Positions 55,534 to 64,000 of a stretch of 64,000 nucleotides of DNA are shown piece by piece (positions within the stretch are counted from its first letter, which is position 1; each line of letters opens with the position of its first letter). Source of the DNA: Telopea speciosissima (lineage: Eukaryota > Streptophyta > Magnoliopsida > Proteales > Proteaceae); the NCBI RefSeq assembly GCF_018873765.1, contig NC_057919.1, forward strand, positions 71,418,984-71,482,983. Direction: 5' to 3'. Position numbers and translations under genes: made by a program. The notes beneath the pieces were generated by a model. The model had not been told where the DNA came from. It saw only the letters and a program-made list of their open reading frames with translations, and made no database searches.

Positions 55534-58346
55534 ATGTAGCCTTTGAAGAATTTCTGATTGACATCGGCCCAACACTCTATCATCACCGAAAACACCTAGC
55601 CACACCCTGGTCCAGGATGCCAAAGAATTTGAGATGATTCCATGGAAGGTGAAGCCATCTTGCGACACTTGATTCATATTTGTTGTCCTAGGGTGACAAA
55701 AGACTCTGGCCAGAGATGTTGAGAGTCCTTGAAAACCCTTCCCCTCCCCCTCCCCCTCCCCCCTCCCCCTCCCCCCTCTCTCAAGCATTCCCTTCTCCCT
55801 CTCTGGCTCCGACTCTCCTCCCCCTTCCCTTCTATCTCCCCTTTCTCCAGCTCCAGCTCCCTCTCCCTCGGTTCTTCCAGATTTCAAAAGGTTATACAGA
55901 ATGACCGATTTGTTTTTTGTTTTTTGTTTTATATAAATTGCAGGTACCATATGATGGAATCAGGCCCGATCTGTTACTTGAATTGTGAAGCGGAAGAACA
56001 GAGAATCGGATTGAGCCGATTCCGATTCCGATTCCTAGACTAGTGATCTTCAAAGCTCAAAGTCCAAACTGGAAAACAACATCAGGAAAAAAAACAAAGG
56101 GGGCCTGTACCAAAAGAGAAACAAAAAAGTCCAGTACCCTTACAACATAAAAAACAGAAAAAAGGGCCCGATGGGCTAAGAGATGGGACGGACCCCTATT
56201 TACAGATTTGCAAGAAAGTTCCAGAAATAAAATGTGGGATTAAGTTTTACTTCAACCATGGTGAAGAGAAGAGAAGAGGGTTCTTCACCTGGGTCATCAT
56301 CAACTTCCACCATACCCTTCCCCTGTCCAATCATGGTTGAAGAACTGATTTTTTCACCATGGGAGAAGAGAAACTGGATCTTAACATGCTATTGAAAGCC
56401 GTCAACATCTTCGTGATTGCCTTCATTTCCTTTAGTCCTAACTTCTAATCGGCCTCGTTGGCTGAACAACCTAGATTAATTCGAGTGAAGCTTTACTGAA
56501 CATGGATGTATTCCATCCCAGGACAGCTTGCTAGTTGCAACCCAAGCCTTATCCCCAAGGGCTTTTCCCGTTAATGTTATGTTTGGAAGCCAAGAAATGA
56601 AAACACTCCTGACTCCACAAATAATGGGCACATATACCAACTATTCAGGCTTCCCACGGATTAGAATTTGTAGTTGTTGGATACATTCCGTTCCATGTCT
56701 GAATCAAATAAAAGCGAAAGGGGAAAAGAAATCTGCCTGGAGTGCCCCCACACAACACGCTCCCATGTGGGGAACACTTACCCAAAAATAAAAGCACTCC
56801 ACAAATAATATTTGCAGAAATACTAAAATAAGAAATCCACCAAGCACAAGGAAACGACATTATATATAATGTGAAAAATCCTTCAAGGTAAGGGAAAAGT
56901 TATGGGACAAATCCGGAAAAAATCCACTAAAATCAAATGGGAGTTTTAATTCTTTTCAAAACTTGAGAGGTTACAAAGAGAATCAGATTATAATAATAAT
57001 ACCATTTGAAAAAAATATACAAATTACCTCAAAATCACCGGTAAGACGACTCTTTCCCACTTCTAAAGGCCACAAATGAATCTTTCAATGGTTCGGACAA
57101 ACAACCAGAGAAGCACCAACAATTGTATTCTGGTTTTCTGGCTAAATCAAGAAAGTAAGAGATAACAAAAATCGCTTCATATGTGTGTGAATTTCGTGCT
57201 GCATACATAGTTTAGAGTTTAGACTGCACTGTTTCTTCTCCAAGATACCTTCAAACCCTTATTATATAAAATCAAATTTTACATATTACACATGACACAC
57301 GCATATCCTCAAGACGATGATAAAAAGGTTAACAAAAAAGGGGGTGAGGGCTGAATTATCCAAATTTTACCAAAATATCCGCATGAACTGTGTCTTCCCA
57401 ACATATACGTCATGTTGTCAAATTTTGGACATCCTTTAAGAAGGTTGGCATGGGAATCCCATTCAGCTACGAGGTGAAGAATTGTTGCCAAAGTGATACT
57501 TCTTAAAAACGGACAGGAACGTCAGTTAACTAGAAAAAACAAAACCAATAATGCTTTTCTATATTTTCTTCAGTTTCATTCCCCTCTCCCCTTCCCCCTT
57601 CTTTTTTTTTTCTTTTCAGAATTTTATTTTCTGCTAAATTGCAGTTGATTCTCACTGTCCAAAGATCCATTCCATGCCCGGATTGGTTATAGAAATTTTG
57701 GCAAAGACCAGTACTGAATTGAATGAGACGGTAGCGACACTCCCATTGAGTACTATGGCGCAGCTTGTGATGGATGTTATTTCAGCAACATAATTGGTAC
57801 TTGAGCCAAACCAAATGACAAATGATGGACCAAATTTTCCTTCACTGACATGCACGGTGAAGAGAGAACCTCTTGATGATTCACTGAACCTCCCTCGAAT
57901 TTGACTGAGAAAGGATATTCCGGACCTAGGTAAATGGGAGGAGGAATTTAATGATGACATTCAATATTCCAGGAGTCCAATCATAGCATCAAATAACATT
58001 GGATGAAGAGATTCTCTTTCTCCATAAATGACAGCCAAACAGAGAGGTGGAAATAAACTTGAGAGAGGCAGGTATACATACGTAGGAATGTAGGGTCAAT
58101 TCAAACATTGGATCAGAAAGCTTTCTGGCTTAGGACACAATCTGGCATATCTGCTTCTTGTCCAACTAAACCAACATTGATCACTGTGTAGGGCCAACTT
58201 CTCCCAAAGAATTCCTCCTTGAAAGACGTGGTGTGCCCATTGAAAGAAGATGAAAGGTAAGCTTGCACTTTGAAGAAATGAACTACATTTAGATTGGGGA
58301 GAAAAACTGCAATCAACAACATATATACAACAATGAACAGCATGCA
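55534..58346. other. Intergenic, no supported gene
   Basis: A CCCCTCC-rich low-complexity block at 55738-55870 creates false frames on both strands. Inverted CCATGGTGAAGA / TTCACCATGG motifs at about 56250-56370 suggest a small MITE. An open frame of 102 codons at 57960-57652 (minus) has no recognised domain. Confidence 0.4.
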
Positions 58347-58574
58347 TCAACAAGCATGAGAGTCGGTGCATAGAACTGCCTTCTGTGCCTCTTGTTGGAT
58401 GCACATTAGATTCACTTTAATCTCATTACAAAGCCTGGCTTCCACCAGACGGACTGGTAACCATAACTTCGGCTCCACATCAACAATATAAGAAAGAGTT
58501 GTCTGAAAATGAAATTCTTGCTCCACTGAGGAGTCAAGTTGACAACTTTCGCCATTCATCTGGACCATCCACAC
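58347..58574 (-). pseudogene. Orphan terminal exon of a START/polyketide-cyclase-like protein
   Basis: Follows a TATAG acceptor and reads ...QEFHFQTTLSYIVDVEPKLW, LPVRLVEARLCNEIKVNLMC, IQQEAQKA, then TGA. This matches the C-terminal end of plant polyketide cyclase/dehydrase and lipid-transport (COQ10/START-like) proteins such as At4g01650. No upstream exon is visible on the minus strand before the cyclin gene at 63789, so I call it a fragment. If upstream exons lie beyond the window it could instead be a real last exon with a very long intron. Confidence 0.55.
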
Positions 58575-59270
58575 CTATAAAAAAAATATATATATATATA
58601 GTAGTCGCATGAATGAATAGCAATGCTTACATATCCAGGGTATCTAATTTCTAAACGACAATTTCTCCACATGCACGTACTTTTGTCTGTATTTCCATGA
58701 AAACTGTAAAAAAAATTTTTAGGGGGGGGGGGTGGGTGGGTATATAGGAGGAGAACAATGTTGTAAATTGTTATCGTCAGATCACATGTAGTTGGCTCTT
58801 TATCTGGTACAACAAATTGCTCAATGAGACATGAGATAAGTCAGTTCTAACCCCACCCTGCACAACCATCATGTGTCCCCCCATCATTAACCCCATTTTT
58901 TTTCCACCTTATTCTTTCTTTTCGTTACTCTCCCATCCCCAAAATTACTGTTTTGTTGCATAATTGTTGGGCCGTCCTTGTGAGAAATCTGGGCTTGGAG
59001 CATCTCATTTTTCTTAGGTCTACAGTTTCCTTTATTAAGTTGAAGGAATGCAAAATAATCGGAAATTGAGTTTCAGAAGTGTTTTAAAGTGAAATGATTA
59101 GCTTTCCCCTATGTGGCCACTAAAAAGATAGAATGATCAGGGGATTGTTTGAGAGGAATATCATCTATTAAAATCTGTCTGAAGAGCTTCAGACAGAAAA
59201 TACAGTTCTTGGTTGGTCTCCAAGGAAATGATCGTTGTGTTGATGATCCAAGGGTTGCCACTCTAGTCAG
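58575..59270. other. Intergenic, non-coding
   Basis: Contains a short TA run (58590), a G-run at 58724-58740 and AT-rich DNA. No gene seen. Confidence 0.4.
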
Positions 59271-59279
59271 TAGCCGTCA

Positions 59280-59690
59280 CTCCTGTTCCATTCCCCAGAA
59301 GAATAAGGAACATTTGTACTGGAGATGGGGCAACAGCTAGATTTTGGACAGACCCGTGGATACCTAATCTCTCGGGTTACTGTTTACCTTTTTCTTGTAA
59401 TAGGAACCCTCTCTTTGACAAAGTAAAAGACTTCATAGTGAATTATGAATGGAATATTCCTTCGTTATCTAGCTTATTACCTTCATCCCTGGTCTCTGGT
59501 ATACTTAGTGTTCCGCTAACTAATGCTCCTTATCCTGACACTGGTTTTGTATGAATTTTAAGACTGGGCAACTCTCTACTAAAATGGCGGTAACATTCAT
59601 CAAGAACTCAAGTATGGTTCCTATTACTAGGGGTACTGGATCTACTGGTAGTTGGTGGAAATTCATAAGCAACGACAACAACAACTGAGC
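59280..59690 (+). mobile_element. LINE fragment, C-terminal region
   Basis: Plus-strand frame pieces RFWTDPWIPNLSGYCLPFSC and NPLFDKVKDFIV match the zone after the reverse transcriptase of plant L1 LINEs (compare LWLDPWHPNGVL at about 29640). Frameshifted, no poly(A) end. An RTE fragment is inserted at its end. Confidence 0.65.
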
Positions 59691-60067
59691 CTTATCCCAA
59701 CTAAATGGGGTTGGCTACATGGATCCTTGCCCTCCAATCAGCTCTATTCGAGGTCATACTTGATACAAGGCCTAGGCTATGCATGTCTTTTCTCACCACT
59801 TATCCTAAGGTCATATTAAGTCTGCACTTGGATCTTTTAGTTCCTTCAATCTGAATTAAATCACTCCTCCATATTGGAGCATCCAAAGGCCTCCGGTGAA
59901 CATGGCCATGCCACCTCAAATGACTTTCTCATAGCTTACCATGTATCAGAGCTACTCCCATAACAGCTCTAATATGATCATTCTTACTTTATCCTTCCTA
60001 ATTTTGCCACTCATCCATCTCAACATTCTCATCTCCGCTATATTGAGTTTCTCTATATGATGCTTCT
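59668..60067 (-). mobile_element. RTE-type LINE fragment
   Basis: Same family as 32875-34150: an AACGACAACAACAACTGAG tail at left (TTG-type tail on the minus strand), GGGGTTGGCTACATGGATCC, CTTGCCCTCCAATCAGCTCT and a TCATACTTGATACAAGGCCT block. The inner end is cut at 60067 by a copia LTR. Confidence 0.8.
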
Positions 60068-60716
60068 TGTTGTAATATGGGTTCAAGGGTATAGTTGTCT
60101 TTACGGTTTATTTTGTGTTTACCTAGGGGCTTATTGTTTTTGTACTCATACATTATTATTATAAATAAAGGTGGGCTGTGTCTCATAGACACAAGTCACA
60201 ATTCCCAAAGTCACCATGGTATCAAAGCAGAATCGACCTAGGGATCCCCAACCCTAATCAAATCTCTCTTCTCCTCTCCTCTTTCTCCTCCTTAATTTCT
60301 TCCCAGCGCCTCCATCACCTTGCCACTGCCGCCGCTACCATCTAACCACCACCGTCACCTTTCTACCGCCTCCCTCCCCTCTCGGTTTATCTCGGCGCCT
60401 CTTTCTTCCCTTTCTAGCGCCACCGAGAGGTAGGGTTACTGCCTCCAACCCTTCCACCACCCTCGGTGGTGCTTGTCTCCACCACCGAGGACTTGTTTGT
60501 TCCTTCCTTTTGGTTTCCAGCCTTCTTTCATGATTTGAAAGGCTGTTTTTCCCTTTGTGGATTTTTTGTTGGTGATTGGTTGATGTTCTAGCATCTCTTC
60601 TTCAGCTTTGTGGCTATGTTCTCCCGTGGGATATTTTTTGGTGACAATGGAAAACAATTCGCATCTTTCTTCTGCTACATCTGGAACTGAAGGGCAAGTT
60701 TATGTTTGTAATGCCC
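60068..60716 (+). mobile_element. copia element 4: 5-prime LTR, leader and gag start only
   Basis: LTR 60068-60216 (TGTTGTAATATGG...CAAAGTCACCA), directly followed by a primer-binding site TGGTATCAAAGC (60217-60228) and a C/T-rich leader. A gag start lies at 60647 (MENNSHLSSATSGTEGQVYV), open for 23 codons and then cut at 60716 by the next repeat. The rest is absent. Confidence 0.75.
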
Positions 60717-63240
60717 CACATTTCCATTTTGATATTTTATTATTGATTTGGAATATTTGTTAATATTTTATTGTCTTTGGAATTGTTTTATAATATTTTA
60801 ATGTTATTTATTGTGTGTGACGATGCTTATTATAATTATCAACTTTAGATTATTTTGTTCACCCAAAAAAAGCTTTAGATTATTTTATTATTAATTATAT
60901 GTGACGGAATATTTTACATTATATATATATATGTGTGTGTTTATAATAATTTAATTGGACTTAATTGACTTAAATAAGATTTATTTGAATTAATATATTT
61001 AAGTGAATAGTGAAGCATGAGGTGTCATGGTTAATGGTAATCATGATTAGTTAAAGGCTACTTATCATTAGTTAAGTTATGATGAATAGTAAAGCATGAC
61101 ATGTCATGATTAGTGGTAATCATGATTAGTTAAGGCTACTTGTCATTAATTAAGTTAGTGGAGTAACTTGGGTGGCAGCACCCTATTGGATCACATGTTT
61201 TGTTATGGTGCTGCCACCATGTGCTAGTGAGGAAGGTGACATGGAGGGCTCAGCCACCTAGCACATGCAAGGAGGAGCTGGCCTTGGCTGGGAACTTGAG
61301 GATAATGGGTCTTATCCTCAGCAATATAACATGAAGTTAGTGGGTTAGGAGGTGGGAGAACAAGGGTTAAGTGGTTTGTGTAGCAAGAGAAAGGGCAGCC
61401 ACCTAGCAAGGTGTTTTAGGTGTCAACATAAAGGCTAAGAACTGGTTAACCTGAATTTGACCATAGTAACTCAGTTTGACAACTAATTGAAGATATAATA
61501 TATTTGGGTGTTGGCATGTGTTTATTAGGATAAGTAATCAATATTCAAATATAGATATATAATGTTTATTGGGATTAAGCCATTAAGGTTTAGGAAACCT
61601 CAGCAAGGCAGAACCGATTCTGAAATCTGAAGAAGAAAGAAAAAGGGAAGGTGGAGCTGGAGCTCTGTCTTTGAAGAATAAGAAGGAATAGAATCAAATT
61701 GAAGTATAATGCTACTGGATTCAAGATTTTGAAGGAAGAAATTGAAAGAAAACAAAAGTTGAGTACAGAATTGTATTGAGGAACTGGGTCTCAAGATTTT
61801 AAGATTTGATCATTAGAGTGGAGGATTGGATGACGGGTGGTGATTAATAAAGAAGAGGTTGGGTTAGAGTACTGCTGGAACTTTGAATTAAGAAGGAATT
61901 TCAGAGGATTAGGAAGAGAAAGAAGAGGCTGATTTGGTAAGAATGTTGGTTCTTTTGTGGTGTTAGTTTAGAACTTAAATCAGATTTTGATTGATGTTAA
62001 TTAAAAATAAAATGGGGATTGTTGTAGTGTGTTAAGATTGTTTTTGGATGGATAAATTTCAATTCGAGCCCAAGTGAAATCCCTGCTGAAACAGGGGAAA
62101 CTAACTTGATCGGACCTGGGCTGAAACCCAGGAACCGGTCAACTGAATCCTGCAGGTCGACCAGGAGTTGACCAGCAGATCACTGTGAGTGTCGGTCGTA
62201 TGTCTGAAGGCTTTGGTTGACTGGCAGACCATAAAGTGACTTTTAAAGGATTTTTGAGGGGGTTTTTCTTGGGGGTTCGTGTACAAAACCTAAATGACTG
62301 TAGGAACTTTATTAATTGTGACATGTTTCACTCTTTTTATAGGTGCTGGTTAACCATATTGATGTTCAGTTGTTGGAGGCTATACACACTTTGAATTTAG
62401 TTGAATCAAACATTAAAGGTGAGGGAAATCATATATGTAATGTCTAACTTGTATTTGTACAATAGAATGAAAATATGTACAAGTATGTGAGGAGATTATG
62501 TGTATTGAATGATGTATTGGTTTTTGTATGCATATGGTTTATGTGAGGGAACATATACGAAAATGTTATAGGTGATTGTTTAAGTGTGTTTTATGAACAT
62601 GTATTATGATGTCATGATGATTTGATTTTGTATAGTATAATGTATTGAATAAGAAAGGTGAGTTGGTACATTGGCTATAAGAGACGAATAATGAAATTGT
62701 TCTTAATAGGATAAGAGGATTTGTTCGTTGTATATCTGAATGAAATGGAAAATGATTAAATGAATGCAGAGTATAGACATGTACAAATGAAATGAATATG
62801 TATATGAATGAAACCAGAAATGAATGAATGAATGCAAGGAATGAACATGAACAAGTAAAATGATAAGAATGTAATACGATATGTTTGTATGAAATGAAAT
62901 GATTGTAGAACCCTTGTGACTGCCATCCCTTTCTAGTAAGGGAATAGAAACTAGATGAGGGAAGATGTAATACATAATGTTACACAGGTGATTTACTAGT
63001 GCATGGTCCTTCCCAGTACTTCAGTGACTGGAACAACGGAGTAGATCATGTATCTGGCGGAATCATCAATCATAGATATTTATATGGATAATTTACGTGC
63101 ATAGTCATGTATCTAGGGGAATCATCGATCACATTCACATCATTTCTCCCCAATGCTTCAGTGATGGGATTAAGGAGTAGAACAGACGATTGTGGGAGGC
63201 CGGCAGAACCTCAGATTATTGTGCACAGTGGTAGCACACT
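60717..63240 (+). repeat. Probable Ty3/gypsy-type LTR sequence, right end uncertain
   Basis: Begins TGTAATGCCCCACATTTCC, typical of LTRs of Tekay/Del-type gypsy elements, inside the copia 4 gag frame. The long non-coding body includes a late CCCCAATGCTTCAGTGATGGG-like zone (63150) often seen near the end of such LTRs. No internal coding region and no confirmed target duplication; it may be a solo or truncated LTR. Confidence 0.4.
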
Positions 63241-63615
63241 AAGATGACCATACTTAGAACCCGCTTGATAACCTTCCTAGAAATTGTTTTTGGTGTTTTT
63301 CTGTTCTGAGAAATGGAAAATCATCCTAAAAACCGCTTGATAAACCTGTTTCGTTTTTAGTGTTTTTGAAAACATAAATTGAAATTTATGGGTCATGGAA
63401 CAGGTTTGACGGAACATGTCCCACATGTTTTTACGTTTCTTGGCACAAGTTGGAAAAACTGTGCCCGATAATTCCAAGAAAGGGGTCCAAACTCCAAACC
63501 CTCCAAAGTCCAGAAGTGCTATACTTTCATCGTCCTCAAGCCATTGAAGAGAACCAGCAAGCTCTCTCATCGGAGAAACAGAAATCGTCTTCATCGCTGC
63601 GTGTTCACCATCCAG

Positions 63616-63759
63616 GTACCCTCCCTCCCATATCACTCGCTAATTCTCTCTATCTGTCTCTCTCTCTCTCTTTATCTCTCTGAGCTGGTCTGATCTTTTT
63701 CAACGGAAGACCATAGAAGGTTGCAAGTAATTTGGGCGAAATTTTAGGGTTATATACAG
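63616..63759 (+). other. Putative 5-prime UTR intron of the cyclin gene
   Basis: Donor CCAG|GTACC at 63616 and acceptor TATATACAG|G at 63759 would remove 144 bp, including a CT microsatellite (about 63645-63680). Inferred only from splice signals, the lack of an ATG in frame upstream and the pyrimidine-rich content. Confidence 0.4.
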
Positions 63760-63788
63760 GGAGCAATCCAGAAGACAACAACAGTATC

Positions 63789-64000
63789 ATGTCTTTTGCT
63801 GATGAGTATGATGGGTTTCAGAGGTTTAGTGATGGGAATGCTTGGCTGACACTGAACCATCAGACACTAAACCAAAACCAGAGCTTTCATGATGGAGAGT
63901 TCTCGATTGGGTTCCCCTTACAAACTGAGGAGTGTTTAAGTTTGATGGTCGAGAAGGAATGGCAGCATTTGCCCAAAGATGATTATTTGAAGAGGTTGCG
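63789..64000 (+). CDS. D-type cyclin, N-terminal part (gene runs off the window)
   Basis: 70 codons from ATG 63789: MSFADEYDGFQRF..., then TEECLSLMVEKEWQHLPKDD and YLKRLR, cut by the window end. The last part matches the start of the cyclin box region of plant CYCD2/CYCD4-type cyclins (EC(V/L)xxMVEKExQHLPxDDYLKRLRxGDLD). Known: D cyclins bind CDKA and drive the G1/S step through retinoblastoma-related protein. The start was chosen because the frame has a stop (TAG) 24 codons upstream and no other ATG between. Odd: the LxCxE retinoblastoma-binding motif usual in the first 30 residues is not present in the visible part. Confidence 0.78.
   Translation, partial: MSFADEYDGFQRFSDGNAWLTLNHQTLNQNQSFHDGEFSIGFPLQTEECLSLMVEKEWQHLPKDDYLKRL

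Noticed and set aside
55510-55950. 146-codon minus-strand Glu/Gly/Arg-rich frame and its plus-strand proline-rich partners
   Set aside because: Created by the CCCCTCC-rich tract at 55738-55870; no domain and no splice context.
57652-57960. 102-codon minus-strand frame downstream of the START exon
   Set aside because: No recognised domain and no link in frame or splicing to the START exon; kept only as a remark on the gap.
60647-60716. Independent small gene
   Set aside because: It is the gag start of a copia element (LTR and primer-binding site directly upstream), cut off by the next repeat.
1-64000. CRISPR array, operon, phage, Helitron or endogenous pararetrovirus
   Set aside because: No regularly spaced repeats, no prokaryotic gene layout, no Rep/helicase frame and no movement-protein or coat-protein frame; all reverse transcriptases present are copia, L1 or RTE type.

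Overview
The window is nuclear DNA of a seed plant. The evidence is spliced genes with plant-type proteins, a plant tRNA-Gln gene, and plant Ty1/copia, L1, RTE, hAT and Mutator-like elements. Introns swollen by transposons suggest a eudicot or magnoliid with a repeat-rich genome; the sequence alone does not fix the species. All calls are by eye: no alignment or database search was run.

Host genes. (1) A rhomboid-family intramembrane protease with a C-terminal RanBP2-type zinc finger (like Arabidopsis RBL14) lies on the minus strand. Coding exon 1 is at 35487-35275 and coding exon 2 at 1287-505. The phase-0 intron between them is about 34 kb and fills more than half of the window. (2) A tRNA-Gln(UUG) gene lies at 44424-44495. 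(3) An F-box/kelch-repeat gene (At1g16250-like) on the plus strand has three coding exons between 44926 and 50502, the first only 23 nt long. (4) The first exon of a D-type cyclin starts at 63789 on the plus strand and runs off the window. Gene relics are a LYR-motif (ISD11-like) pseudogene at 54024-54288, an orphan exon of a START/polyketide-cyclase protein at 58347-58574, and a possible lectin-receptor-kinase scrap at 36749-36814.

The giant intron is a stack of nested insertions. From left to right: an L1-type LINE split by a copia element (4636-11685, 5-bp target duplication), whose gag is itself split by a hairpin-bearing hAT-like element (9077-10257); an old hAT transposase relic hit by a 5.26-kb hAT element (15662-20924, 8-bp target duplication); a Mutator-like element with about 310-bp inverted ends and a perfect 9-bp target duplication (21273-22999); a second copia element (23215-30148) whose 5-prime LTR carries a truncated LINE with a 13-bp duplication; a 919-bp deletion derivative of the hAT family (31228-32146); and an RTE LINE tail (32875-34150).

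Right of the rhomboid gene the DNA is intergenic repeats: Mutator-like remains, two tandem duplications, and a 1.17-kb foldback element at 42415-43581. The F-box gene introns hold a MITE, an AT/AG microsatellite and dispersed repeats. Beyond it lie an L1 fragment, two more MITEs, a 5-prime-truncated copia with its 3-prime LTR, L1 and RTE fragments, a copia LTR plus leader, and a probable gypsy-type LTR that runs to the cyclin promoter.

I found no CRISPR, operon or prokaryote-like system. The most notable content is the giant TE-built intron and a small hAT family represented by an autonomous-type copy, a relative and derived copies, several with identifiable target duplications.
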